64,000 nucleotides of DNA, taken from Nocardioides sp. zg-1228. Its GTDB lineage: Bacteria; Actinomycetota; Actinomycetes; Propionibacteriales; Nocardioidaceae. Every line of letters begins with the position of its first letter. Position 1 is the first letter of the stretch. The notes beneath the pieces are model-generated. The model was not told the origin of the DNA, searched no databases, and was given only the letters and a program-made list of their open reading frames with translations. Shown here piece after piece: positions 8,196 to 16,814 of this stretch. The stretch is taken from positions 3,782,001 through 3,846,000 of the forward strand of contig NZ_CP070961.1 in the NCBI RefSeq assembly GCF_017086465.1, read 5' to 3'. The translations under genes and the position numbers were made by a program.

Positions 8196-9751
8196 AAGAG
8201 GAGGGCGGTGCCGGGGTCGTGCATCAGCCCCGCGACGTCGGCGAGGAAGCGGGAGCCCTTCTCGCCGTCGATGTGGCGGTGGTCGAAGGACAGCGCCAGC
8301 GTGGTGACGTCGCGGACCACGATCTCGCCGGTCTCCTCGTCGACCCACGGGCGCTTGTTGACCGCACCGAAGCAGAGGATCGCCGACTCGCCGGGGTTGA
8401 TGATCGGCGTGCCGGCGTCGACGCCGAAGACGCCGACGTTGGTGATCGTGAAGGTGCCGCCGGCCATCTCGGCCGGCTGGGTCTTCCCCTCGCGGGCGGT
8501 GGCGGTGAGCTCGCCGAGCGCCTGCGCAAGCTCGACCATCGAGAGCGAGTCGGCGTCCTTGACGTTGGGCACCACCAGGCCACGCGGGGTGGCGGCCGCG
8601 ACGCCGAGGTTGACGTAGTGCTTGAGCACGACCTCCTGGGCGTCGTCGTCCCAGTAGGAGTTGATCTCCGGGGTGCGCTTGATCGCGAGGACGGCGGCGC
8701 GGGCGAGCACGAGGAGCGGGCTGACCCGGGTGTCGCGGAACTCCGGGCGCGCCTTGAGCCGAGCCACGAGCTGCATCGCGGCGGTCACGTCGACGGTGAC
8801 CCACTCGGTGACGTGCGGGCTGGTGAAGGCGGAGCGGCTCATCGCCGCCGCCATCATCTTGCGTACGCCCTTGATCGGCTCGCGGGTCTCGCGCTCGCGC
8901 GGTGCGTCGTACGACGGCGCGCCCGTGGGTGCGGGCACGGATGACGCAGCGGCGGGAGCCGAGCCGTTGGCGGCCCTCTGCACGTCGTCGCGGGTGATCG
9001 ACCCGGCCGGGCCGGAGCCGACCAGCAGGGACAGGTCGACGCCGAGGTCCTTGGCGAGCTTGCGCACCGGCGGCTTCGCGAGGGCGCGTACGTCGCCGGG
9101 CGCGGCCTGCGCGGCCGGCGGGACGAGCGCCTCGGCGGGCGCCGCGGCCGGCGCGGGGCGCTGGTCGACGGCGGGCACCGGGGTCTCGTCGGCCGGCATC
9201 ACCTCGTCGGACTGCGCACCGCCCGGGGCGAACGCGCCCTGGACCTGCATCTGGGTCTGCGCGCCGGCGACGGTGCTCGGCGACGCCGAGCCGCGGCGGG
9301 CGCGGCGCATCGGGCCCCGGTCGGCCTTGATCCGGCCGACGAGGGACGCGCCCTCCATCGAGCCGGACGCGGCCGGGTTGGACAGGTCGATCTCGGCGGC
9401 GTCGGCCTCCTTGGCGCCGGCCTTCTCGGCCATGCCCAGGTAGGGGTCGGACTCGGTCTGCTCGGCGGGCGCCGAGGCGCCCGACGACACCGGGGCGGAC
9501 GGCGCGGGCGCCTCGCCCTCGACGCCGATCGCGATGATCGGCGTGCCGACCGGCACGGTCTCGCCCTCGGCCACGAGGAGCGACAGCACGGTGCCCTCGA
9601 ACGGCGACGGGAGCTCGACGAGCGACTTGGCGGTCTCGATCTCGACGATCACGTCGTTGATCTCGATGGTGTCGCCGACGTTGACCTTCCAGGCCACGAT
9701 CTCGGCCTCGGTCAGGCCCTCGCCGACGTCGGGGAGAAGGAATTCGGACAC
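8192..9751 (-). CDS. bkdC: 2-oxoacid dehydrogenase E2 (dihydrolipoamide acyltransferase, branched-chain type)
   Basis: A 519-residue E2. One N-terminal lipoyl domain (about 1-78) carries the lipoylated Lys at 42 in ETAKS. A Pro/Ala linker follows, then a peripheral subunit-binding domain (about 220-262) and the acyltransferase domain (about 290-519) with the HRHIDG active-site motif near 491-496. It transfers the acyl group from the E1 decarboxylase to CoA. The ETAKSLVELPSP context resembles actinobacterial BkdC better than pyruvate dehydrogenase E2. GTG at 9751 has a GAGAGGA ribosome site. It is the last gene of the E1a-E1b-E2 operon. Its stop lies in the edge of the repeat array. Pyruvate as substrate is not excluded. 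Confidence 0.92.
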   Translation of the reverse strand: MSEFLLPDVGEGLTEAEIVAWKVNVGDTIEINDVIVEIETAKSLVELPSPFEGTVLSLLVAEGETVPVGTPIIAIGVEGEAPAPSAPVSSGASAPAEQTESDPYLGMAEKAGAKEADAAEIDLSNPAASGSMEGASLVGRIKADRGPMRRARRGSASPSTVAGAQTQMQVQGAFAPGGAQSDEVMPADETPVPAVDQRPAPAAAPAEALVPPAAQAAPGDVRALAKPPVRKLAKDLGVDLSLLVGSGPAGSITRDDVQRAANGSAPAAASSVPAPTGAPSYDAPRERETREPIKGVRKMMAAAMSRSAFTSPHVTEWVTVDVTAAMQLVARLKARPEFRDTRVSPLLVLARAAVLAIKRTPEINSYWDDDAQEVVLKHYVNLGVAAATPRGLVVPNVKDADSLSMVELAQALGELTATAREGKTQPAEMAGGTFTITNVGVFGVDAGTPIINPGESAILCFGAVNKRPWVDEETGEIVVRDVTTLALSFDHRHIDGEKGSRFLADVAGLMHDPGTALLF

Positions 9752-9761
9752 GTCGTTCCTC

Positions 9762-10745
9762 TCAGTACGCGAAGGTGCGGTCGACGGCGTCGAGCACGCG
9801 GTCGAGGTCGGGGAGGTACTCCTCCTCGATCCGCGAGGGCGGGTAGGGCATGTCGAACGCGCCGACGCGGAGCACCGGGGCCTCGAGGGAGTAGAAGCAC
9901 TCCTCGGTGACCCGGGCCGCGAGCTCGGCACCCATGCCGAGGTTGACGTGGGCCTCGTGGGTGACCACGCACCGGCCGGTGCGGCGTACGGACTCGTAGA
10001 CCGGGCCCATGTCGAGCGGCGAGAGCGTGCGCAGGTCGATCACCTCGAGGCTGCGGCCCTCGGACGCGGCGGCCTCGGCGCACTTGAGCGCGGTCTTCAC
10101 CGTCGGGCCGTAGGCCAGCACCGTCGCGTCCGACCCGGCGCGGACGACGCGCGAGGTGAACAGCGGCTCGGGGGTCGCGGACTCGTCGAGCTCGGCCTTG
10201 TCGGCGTGGTACTGCCGCTTGGGCTCGAGGAAGATCACCGGGTCGTCGTGGGCGATGGCCTGCTGGATCATCCAGTAGCCGTCGACCGGGTTGGAGCAGG
10301 CGACGACCTTGAGCCCGGGCGTGTGCGCGAACTGCGCCTCCGGGCTCTCGGAGTGGTGCTCGACCGCACCGATGCCGCCGCCGAACGGGATGCGGATGAC
10401 GATCGGCATCCGCACCTTGCCCTGCGAGCGGTAGGTGTACTTCGCGACCTGGCACACGATCTGGTCGTAGGCGGGGTAGACGAACCCGTCGAACTGGATC
10501 TCGACGACCGGGCGGTAGCCGCGCAGCGCCATGCCGACCGCGGTGCCGACGATGCCGGACTCCGCGAGCGGGCTGTCGATGACGCGGTCCTCGCCGAAGT
10601 CCTTCTGCAGGCCGTCGGTGATGCGGAAGACGCCGCCGAGCTTGCCGACGTCCTCGCCCATGAGCAGGACCTTGTCGTCGTCCTCCATCGCCTTGCGCAG
10701 GCCCATGTTGAGGCCCTTGGCGAGGGTGATCTTCTGTGTGCTCAT
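9762..10745 (-). CDS. bkdB: 2-oxoacid dehydrogenase E1 beta subunit
   Basis: A 327-residue transketolase-fold subunit with MGEDVGKLGGVFRIT near the N-terminus, a typical PIVIRIPFGGGIGAVEHHSE region and a C-terminal transketolase domain ending DRTFAY. It pairs with the alpha subunit to form the thiamine-diphosphate decarboxylase of the branched-chain (or pyruvate) dehydrogenase complex. Its ATG overlaps the alpha-subunit stop by 4 bp (ATGA), and its own stop precedes the E2 start by 10 bp. Confidence 0.93.
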   Translation of the reverse strand: MSTQKITLAKGLNMGLRKAMEDDDKVLLMGEDVGKLGGVFRITDGLQKDFGEDRVIDSPLAESGIVGTAVGMALRGYRPVVEIQFDGFVYPAYDQIVCQVAKYTYRSQGKVRMPIVIRIPFGGGIGAVEHHSESPEAQFAHTPGLKVVACSNPVDGYWMIQQAIAHDDPVIFLEPKRQYHADKAELDESATPEPLFTSRVVRAGSDATVLAYGPTVKTALKCAEAAASEGRSLEVIDLRTLSPLDMGPVYESVRRTGRCVVTHEAHVNLGMGAELAARVTEECFYSLEAPVLRVGAFDMPYPPSRIEEEYLPDLDRVLDAVDRTFAY

Positions 10746-11911
10746 GAGTGCCCTCCTACGGCAGAGCCCTCGAACGACGCGAGGTAGGCGGCGAACTGGT
10801 CGCGCTGGGCGGCGATCTCGTCGGTCATCTCGGCGAAGACGTAGTCGAACTGGTCGAGCGGCTTGGGGTCGGGCAGCGCCTTGCAGCCCTCGCGGAGGTG
10901 GTGGCCCAGCTCCTTGGCCTCGGCGTCGAGGTCGTCGAAGAACTGCTGGTCGACCAGGCCGTTGCGGCGCAGGTAGACCTTGAGCCGCTCGATCGGGTCC
11001 TTGAGCTTCCAGTGCTCGAGCTCGTCGTTGAGGCGGTAGCGGGTCGGGTCGTCGGTGGTCGTGTGCGCGCCCATCCGGTAGGTGTAGGCCTCGACGAACG
11101 ACGGCCCGTTGCCCTCGCGGGCCCGCTGCAGCGCGGCCTTGGTGACGGCGTAGGTCGCCAGCACGTCGTTGCCGTCGACGCGGATGCCCGGGAAGCCGAA
11201 GCCCAGCGCGCGCTGGTAGAGCGGGATGCGCGTCTGCCGCTCGATCGGCTCGGAGATCGCCCACTGGTTGTTCTGGCAGAAGAACACCACGGGGGCGTTG
11301 TAGGAGGCGGCGAAGATGAACGCCTCGTTGACGTCGCCCTGGGAGGACGCACCGTCGCCGAAGTGGGCGATCACCGCCGCGTCGCGCTCGGGGTCGCCGG
11401 TGCCGACGACGCCGTCGCGCTGCATGCCCATCGCGTAGCCGGTGGCGTGGAGGGTCTGAGCGCCGATGACGATCGTGTAGAGCCCGAAGTTGTTCTCGTT
11501 GGGGTCCCAGCCGCCCTGGTCGACGCCGCGGAACAGCCCGAGCAGCCGCAGCGGGTCGACGCCGCGGCAGTAGGCCACGCCGTGCTCGCGGTAGGTCGGG
11601 AAGACGTAGTCCTGGGGACGCAGCGCGCGGCCGGCGCCGATCTGCGCGGCCTCCTGGCCGAGCAGCTGGGCCCAGATGCCGAGCTCGCCGTGGCGCTGGA
11701 GCGCGGTGGCCTCGACGTCGATGCGCCGGGTCAGCACCATGTCGCGGTAGAGCCCGCGCAGCTCCTCGGCGGAGAAGTCGTGGTCGAACTCGGGGTGGTG
11801 CACGCGCTCGCCCTCGGGCGTGAGCAGCTGGACGAGGTCGGCGCCACCGTCGGACTGGGACGGTCCGAAGACCTCCGCAAGGTCGGGGCCGAAGCTCACA
11901 GGATCGGACAA
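10742..11911 (-). CDS. bkdA: 2-oxoacid dehydrogenase E1 alpha subunit
   Basis: A 389-residue subunit with the thiamine-diphosphate motif GDGASSQGDVNEA through CQNN, matching the GDG-x(24-27)-NN pattern. It also has a typical YRMGAHTTTDDPTRY region. It decarboxylates a 2-oxoacid, probably a branched-chain one, and is the first gene of the operon. The start is TTG at 11911, supported by a GAGGAGAG ribosome site 4 nt upstream. A GTG four codons on is the alternative. A 207-bp upstream gap holds an 8-bp inverted repeat that may control transcription. Confidence 0.93.
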   Translation of the reverse strand: MSDPVSFGPDLAEVFGPSQSDGGADLVQLLTPEGERVHHPEFDHDFSAEELRGLYRDMVLTRRIDVEATALQRHGELGIWAQLLGQEAAQIGAGRALRPQDYVFPTYREHGVAYCRGVDPLRLLGLFRGVDQGGWDPNENNFGLYTIVIGAQTLHATGYAMGMQRDGVVGTGDPERDAAVIAHFGDGASSQGDVNEAFIFAASYNAPVVFFCQNNQWAISEPIERQTRIPLYQRALGFGFPGIRVDGNDVLATYAVTKAALQRAREGNGPSFVEAYTYRMGAHTTTDDPTRYRLNDELEHWKLKDPIERLKVYLRRNGLVDQQFFDDLDAEAKELGHHLREGCKALPDPKPLDQFDYVFAEMTDEIAAQRDQFAAYLASFEGSAVGGHS

Positions 11912-11972
11912 CGCACTCTCCTCACAATCGGGCAGCGGCGGTCTCGGGATCGCCGGACGCCGACGCTCACAG

Positions 11973-12004
11973 TGTGGTCGCGGGCGTGTGTGACCCCGAC
12001 CACA
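11973..12004. promoter_or_regulatory. Inverted repeat upstream of the dehydrogenase operon
   Basis: Perfect 8-bp arms TGTGGTCG and CGACCACA are separated by 16 bp, about 60-95 bp upstream of the E1 alpha start, in the gap shared with the end of the quinone reductase gene. Position and symmetry suit a dimeric regulator site or a leader hairpin. No regulator gene is adjacent. Confidence 0.4.
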
Positions 12005-12118
12005 TGGTGGGGCTCAACGTATCGGCCGGGGCCCGGACAGCACCAATCGGGTCCGTCACCGGAGGAGCCGGCGCCGGTGACCGGACCAGACCGCGCCTAC
12101 CGAAGTCGGAGGCGCCCG

Positions 12119-13108
12119 TCAGCCGCGGCCGTGCGGGGTCAGCCAGCCCGACTCGTCGGGCCCGACCGGCACGATCTGCGTCGGGTTGATGTCGGTGTGC
12201 ACCACGTAGTAGTGCTTCTTGATCTGGTCGAAGTCGACCTCGTCGCCGAACCCGGGCGTCTGGAAGAGGTCGCGGGCGTAGCCCCACAGGTGGGGCATCT
12301 CGGTGAGCTTGTTGCGGTTGCACTTGAAGTGCCCGTGGTAGACGGCGTCGAAGCGCACCAGGGTGGTGAACAGCCGCACGTCGGCCTCGGTGATGGCGTC
12401 GCCCATCAGGTAGCGGCGCTCGGCCAGCCGGTCCTCGAGCCAGTCGAGCGCGGTGAACAGCCGGTCGTACGCGTCCTCGTACGCCTCCTGCGAGCCGGCG
12501 AAGCCACACCGGTAGACGCCGTTGTTGACCTCGGTGAAGACGCGCCTCATCACCGACTCCATCTCCTCGCGGACGTCCGCGGGCCACAGGTCGGGGGCGT
12601 CGGCGCGCTGGTGCTCGCGCCACTCGAAGGACAGGTCGTGGGTGATCTGCGGGAAGTCGTTGGTGACGACCTTGCCCGACTCGACCTCGACGATGGCCGG
12701 CACCGTGATGCCGCGGGGGTAGTCGGGCTCACGGGCGAAGTAGGCCTCCTGCAGGCGCTCGATGCCGAGGACCGGGTCGCGCCCGCCCTCGTCGAGGTCG
12801 AACGTCCAGCTGCGCGCGTCGTGAGTGGGACCGGGAGCCCCCCACGAGATGGCGTCCTCCAGGCCCAGGAGCGAGCGGACGATGATCGAGCGGTGCGCCC
12901 AGGGGCACGCCCGGGCGGCGATGAGCCGGTAGCGGCCGGGCTCGGCCTTCCAGACCGGGACGTCGCGCGGGCTGTCCTTCGACCCGCTGGGGAACGTGTC
13001 GTCGAGTGGATCGGCGGACCGCTCGCCGGCCAGCACGCGGTCCGGGAGGTAGGACATGTCCCGCTCGAAGGGCTTGCCCTTGGTCGTGTAGGTCGCCGTG
13101 TCGTTCAT
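12119..13108 (-). CDS. Glutathionyl/mycothiolyl-hydroquinone reductase-like (Xi-class GST fold)
   Basis: A 329-residue member of the ECM4/YqjG family, with the catalytic motif CPWAHR (Cys near residue 68) in the thioredoxin-fold domain and a GST C-terminal helical domain (about 165-315). The family reduces thiol-hydroquinone conjugates. Actinobacteria use mycothiol instead of glutathione, so the natural conjugate is probably S-mycothiolyl-hydroquinone, which is inference. ATG at 13108 lies beside a 26-bp palindrome shared with the divergent ArsR-like regulator, suggesting control by it. Confidence 0.9.
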   Translation of the reverse strand: MNDTATYTTKGKPFERDMSYLPDRVLAGERSADPLDDTFPSGSKDSPRDVPVWKAEPGRYRLIAARACPWAHRSIIVRSLLGLEDAISWGAPGPTHDARSWTFDLDEGGRDPVLGIERLQEAYFAREPDYPRGITVPAIVEVESGKVVTNDFPQITHDLSFEWREHQRADAPDLWPADVREEMESVMRRVFTEVNNGVYRCGFAGSQEAYEDAYDRLFTALDWLEDRLAERRYLMGDAITEADVRLFTTLVRFDAVYHGHFKCNRNKLTEMPHLWGYARDLFQTPGFGDEVDFDQIKKHYYVVHTDINPTQIVPVGPDESGWLTPHGRG

Positions 13109-13136
13109 TCTTCAACCATAACCCGCACCAATCCCC

Positions 13137-13162
13137 CAACAACCCTTTGCAAAGGGTCGTTG
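13137..13162. promoter_or_regulatory. Palindromic operator between reductase and ArsR-like regulator
   Basis: A 26-bp palindrome with one mismatched pair is centred at 13149/13150 and has the perfect inner core ACCCTTTGCAAAGGGT. It sits 18 bp before the regulator GTG and 28 bp before the divergent reductase start, so it could repress both promoters. Confidence 0.65.
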
Positions 13163-13180
13163 GCTGTTTACGGTGCAGCG

Positions 13181-13741
13181 GTGTCGTCCTCCATCTCGCC
13201 CGACATCGCGGGGCTCCGGGCCCTGAGCCACCCCCTACGCCTGCGGATGCTCGGTCTGCTGCGCAGCGACGGGCCCGCCACGGCGACGACGCTGGCGCGG
13301 CGCCTGGACCTCAACACCGGAGCCACGTCCTACCACCTGCGCCAGCTCGCGCGGCACGGGTTCATCGAGGAGGACGCCGAGCGCGGCAACGGCCGCGACC
13401 GCTGGTGGCGAGCGTCCCACGACAGCACCCGCACGGAGTTGCGCGCGGAGGGCGTCGTCGACAGCGACGTCGAGGCCTACCTCACCACCGTGGCACTGAT
13501 CTACGCCGACCGCATGCGGGCTGCGATCGCCGAGATGGCCGCCCTCCCGCCGCAGTGGCGGCACGTCGGCACGCTGAGCGACTGGGAGCTGAGCCTGACC
13601 CCGGCGCAGGCGCAGCGGCTCGTGCAGTCGCTCACCTCCCTCATCGAGGAGACCGACGAGTCCGACGGCGACGACGCCGCGGCGTTCGTGGTCAACCTCA
13701 ACGCCTTCCCGCGGCCCGGGCAGCGGTGGGGCGGGTCGTGA
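13181..13741 (+). CDS. ArsR-type helix-turn-helix transcriptional regulator
   Basis: A 186-residue protein with a winged helix-turn-helix at about 8-75 (LSHPLRLRMLGLLRSDGPAT then LNTGATSYHLRQLARHGFIEE), the pattern of the ArsR/HTH_20 group. An alpha-helical C-terminal part follows, probably for dimerisation. No ArsR metal-binding CxC motif is visible, so the ligand is unlikely to be a metal. GTG at 13181 lies just downstream of the palindrome. The stop overlaps the MFS gene start (GTGA), forming a two-gene operon in which the regulator may control its own exporter. Confidence 0.88.
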   Translation: MSSSISPDIAGLRALSHPLRLRMLGLLRSDGPATATTLARRLDLNTGATSYHLRQLARHGFIEEDAERGNGRDRWWRASHDSTRTELRAEGVVDSDVEAYLTTVALIYADRMRAAIAEMAALPPQWRHVGTLSDWELSLTPAQAQRLVQSLTSLIEETDESDGDDAAAFVVNLNAFPRPGQRWGGS

Positions 13742-15018
13742 CCGCGCCGACCACCCGTCGTACGCCGCTCGTCGGTTGGCTCGCGGCGGAGGGGATCTCG
13801 TTCGTCGGCACGCGCATCTCGATGATCGCGATCCCCTGGTTCGTGCTCTCGACGACGGGCTCCGCCACGCAGACCGGTCTGGTCGCCGCCGCCGAGATCA
13901 CGCCACTGGTCCTCTTCAAGGCACTGGGCGGACCGCTGCTCGATCGGGTGGGCCCGCGCCGCGTGACCCTGGCGTGCGACCTGCTGTCCGCCGTCGTGGT
14001 GGCCGCGATCCCCCTGCTGCACGGGCTCGGGCTGCTCGGCTTCCCGACGCTCCTGGCCCTGGTCGCGGTCGCGGGCGCGCTGCGCGGCCCGGGCGATGCG
14101 GGCAAGGCGGCGATGAGCCCCGAGATCGCTCGCGTCGCCGGCTGGTCCCTGGAGCGGGTGGCCGGGCTCGCGAGCGCGGTCGAGCGCACCTCCACCATGG
14201 CCGGCGCGGCGCTGGCGGGACTGCTCGTCGCGAGCGTCGGCGCCGCCGACGCGCTCTACGTCGACGCCGCGTCCTTCCTGGTCTCCTTCGTCGTCTTCGC
14301 CGTCGCCACCTCGGGTCTCGGCCGGCCTGTGGCCGCCGACGCCGAGGCCGACGCCACGTCCTACGGCCGGGCGCTGCGGCAGGGCTGGGACTTCCTGCGC
14401 ACCGAGCCGGTGCTGATCGCCATCTGCGCGATGGTCGCGGTCACCAACCTCGTCGACCAGGCCTACGCGGCGGTCCTCGCGCCCGTCTGGGCGAAGGAGT
14501 CCGGGGCGGGGGTGGCGGTGCTCGGCACGCTCTTCGCGGTGATGAGCGGTGCCTCGGTGCTGGGCGCACTCGCCGCGGCACGCTGGGGCGAGACGCTGCC
14601 GCGCTACCGGACGTACGTCATCGCGTTCCTCGTCGCCGGTGCCCCGCGCTACGTCGTGCTGGCGCTGGAGTCGCCGCTGTGGCTGGTCTTCGCCGTCACG
14701 GCCGTCGCCGGCGTGGCGTCGGGCTGCCTCAACCCGATCCTCGGAGCAGTGATCCTCGAGCGGATCCCGGCACCCCTGGTGGGACGGGTGTCGTCGCTCA
14801 ACACCGCGATCTGCTGGTCGCTGATGCCCCTGGGCGGCGTGCTGGGCGGCCTCGCGGTCGCGGGGCTCGGCATCTCCCCCGCCCTGCTGGTCGCCGGCGC
14901 GGTCTACGCCCTGACCACGATGGCACCGACGCGGGTGCCGTCCTTCCGGGGCATGGACCGGACCCCGGACGCAGGCGCGCGGACCCTGCCCGGCACCCCT
15001 CCGCCACCCCACGCCTGA
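13738..15018 (+). CDS. MFS transporter (drug-efflux type)
   Basis: A 426-residue integral membrane protein with about 12 hydrophobic segments, starting GWLAAEGISFVGTRISMIAIPWF, the opening typical of MFS exporters of the MFS_3 (enterobactin exporter-like) group. A short disordered Pro-rich C-terminal tail follows. GTG at 13738 overlaps the regulator stop. Coupling with an ArsR-like repressor and a divergent hydroquinone reductase suggests export or detoxification of a quinone-like or other toxic compound. Confidence 0.88.
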   Translation: MTAPTTRRTPLVGWLAAEGISFVGTRISMIAIPWFVLSTTGSATQTGLVAAAEITPLVLFKALGGPLLDRVGPRRVTLACDLLSAVVVAAIPLLHGLGLLGFPTLLALVAVAGALRGPGDAGKAAMSPEIARVAGWSLERVAGLASAVERTSTMAGAALAGLLVASVGAADALYVDAASFLVSFVVFAVATSGLGRPVAADAEADATSYGRALRQGWDFLRTEPVLIAICAMVAVTNLVDQAYAAVLAPVWAKESGAGVAVLGTLFAVMSGASVLGALAAARWGETLPRYRTYVIAFLVAGAPRYVVLALESPLWLVFAVTAVAGVASGCLNPILGAVILERIPAPLVGRVSSLNTAICWSLMPLGGVLGGLAVAGLGISPALLVAGAVYALTTMAPTRVPSFRGMDRTPDAGARTLPGTPPPPHA

Positions 15019-15063
15019 ACGGGGCGGGACGGGGCGAGCGAGGTCCGCGCGTCCACGGGTCGC

Positions 15064-16164
15064 TCAGGCGGGCGCGAAGCGGGCGGCGACCTCGACGACG
15101 CGGTCGAGTCCCTCCTGCTCGCCGATGCTCACGCGCACGCCGTCGCCGGCGAAGGGACGCACCGAGATCCCCTGCTCGCCGCAGGCCGCGGCGAAGTCGA
15201 GCGCCCGCTCGCCCAGCGGGAGCCAGACGAAGTTGCCCTGGGCGTCGGGGAGCTCCCAGCCCACCTCGCGCAGCCGCGTCACGAGGTCGGCGCGTCGGGC
15301 CACGAGGTCGTCGACGCGCTCGAGCAGCTCGGCCTGCGCCTCCAGGGACGCGATGGCGGCGGCCTGGGCGACGTGGCTGACGCCGAACGGCAGCGACACC
15401 GCGCGCAGGGCGCCCGCCAGCGGTGCGGGAGCGACGGCGTACCCGACCCGGAAGCCGGCCAGCCCATAGGCCTTGGAGAAGGTGCGGGTCAGCACCACGT
15501 TGTCGTGTCGGCGGTAGGTCGCGAGGCCGTCGACCGGGTCGTCCATCCGCACGAACTCGAGGTAGGCCTCGTCGACCACCACGACGACGTGCGGCGGGAC
15601 CTTCGCGATGAACGCGTCCAGCTCGGTCTGCGTCACCGCCGGGCCGGTGGGGTTGTTGGGCGTGCAGACCAGCACGAACCTGGTGCGGTCGGTGATCGCG
15701 GCGGCCATCGCGTCGAGGTCGTGGCGACCGTCCGCGGTCACCGGCACCTGCACGCTCGTGGCGCCGCCGGCGGTGACGGCGATCGGGTAGGCCTCGAAGG
15801 AGCGCCAGGCGTAGACGACCTCGTCGCCGGGCTCGCAGAACGTGTGGACGAGCTGGTAGATCAGCGCCACCGATCCCGTCGCCACGGCCAGGTCCTCGAC
15901 CGGGACGCCCATCGCCTCGCCGAGCGCCGCATAGAGCGCCGTGCTGCCCATGTCGGGATAGCGGTGCATCTGCGCGGCGGCCTCGGTCGCCGCGTCCAGC
16001 ACGCCGGGCAGCGGCGGGTAGGGGTTCTCGTTGGACGAGAGCTTGTAGGACGCCAGCCCGGCCCGCGCGACGGGCGGCTTGCCGGCGACGTAGGTGGGGA
16101 TCGCGAGCACGTTGGGCCGCGGCCGGGGGGACTCGGCGGGGGTGTCGGCGGGGGTGGAGGGCAT
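15064..16164 (-). CDS. hisC: Histidinol-phosphate/aromatic aminotransferase (class I/II PLP enzyme)
   Basis: A 366-residue fold-type I aminotransferase with the PLP Lys at about 231 in FSKAYGLAGFRVGYA, the substrate region SSNENPYPP and the TPNNPTGP motif. These match the HisC/Pat group, which transaminates histidinol phosphate or aromatic 2-oxoacids. The neighbourhood has no his genes, so the aromatic (Pat) role is plausible, as for second HisC copies in actinobacteria. ATG at 16164 is chosen over an upstream in-frame start because the family begins here. It is 10 bp from the VanZ-like gene on the same strand. Confidence 0.85.
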   Translation of the reverse strand: MPSTPADTPAESPRPRPNVLAIPTYVAGKPPVARAGLASYKLSSNENPYPPLPGVLDAATEAAAQMHRYPDMGSTALYAALGEAMGVPVEDLAVATGSVALIYQLVHTFCEPGDEVVYAWRSFEAYPIAVTAGGATSVQVPVTADGRHDLDAMAAAITDRTRFVLVCTPNNPTGPAVTQTELDAFIAKVPPHVVVVVDEAYLEFVRMDDPVDGLATYRRHDNVVLTRTFSKAYGLAGFRVGYAVAPAPLAGALRAVSLPFGVSHVAQAAAIASLEAQAELLERVDDLVARRADLVTRLREVGWELPDAQGNFVWLPLGERALDFAAACGEQGISVRPFAGDGVRVSIGEQEGLDRVVEVAARFAPA

Positions 16165-16174
16165 GCCCCGCACC

Positions 16175-16723
16175 CTAGTGAGCCGGCCTCGGCTCCGGTC
16201 GGCGGCGGCCCCGCCAGGGCCGCACCACCGGGAGGAGCACCACACCGACCACGAAGCCGATGCCGGCTCCCAGCACGTTGTCGACGATGTCGGTCACGTC
16301 GCAGGCCCGGTCGAGGCGGGCGAGCTGCAGCTGGACCATCTCGATGACGAGGCTGTAGGCGGCCAGACCGGCCAGACCGAGCGGTGCGAGCACGAGACCT
16401 GCCCACCAGCGGCAGACCGCCAGCACGAGGAACACCGCGGCGGGCACGAAGAGCAGCACGTTGAGGGTGCGCTGGTCGAGGCCGAACACCTCGAACGCCG
16501 CCCCCGAGGGCCCGCCGTAGTCCCACGAGCACGCCTCGCTGCGGCCCTCCGCCGGCACGATCCCCACGTCCGGTCGGGTCGGCACGAGGGTGACCAGGGC
16601 GATCACCACCAGCGACCAGGACAGCCCGGCGAACGACACCGCCGACGCGGTGCCCAGCAGCGGACGGACCGCGAGGGCGACGAGGAGGGCGACGACCGCG
16701 GCGGCCAGCGCGCCGAGCGCCAT
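16175..16723 (-). CDS. VanZ-family membrane protein
   Basis: A hydrophobic protein of about 182 residues with five or so membrane segments and the VanZ-like C-terminal signature, an acidic helix then DVTDIVDNVLGAGIGFVVGV. VanZ relatives confer low-level teicoplanin resistance in enterococci, but the role of most members is unknown. ATG at 16723 follows GGAGGGG. The longer reading frame up to 16840 would run over the divergent holin-like gene start and is less likely. GTG one codon upstream is also possible. Confidence 0.75.
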   Translation of the reverse strand: MALGALAAAVVALLVALAVRPLLGTASAVSFAGLSWSLVVIALVTLVPTRPDVGIVPAEGRSEACSWDYGGPSGAAFEVFGLDQRTLNVLLFVPAAVFLVLAVCRWWAGLVLAPLGLAGLAAYSLVIEMVQLQLARLDRACDVTDIVDNVLGAGIGFVVGVVLLPVVRPWRGRRRPEPRPAH

Positions 16724-16814
16724 CACGCCCACCCCTCCGATGGTCACCACGACGGCGAGGGTAACGGGGACGGAGGCCCTCCCCGGCCCACACGGGTTGG
16801 CTAGGGTCGTCGGC

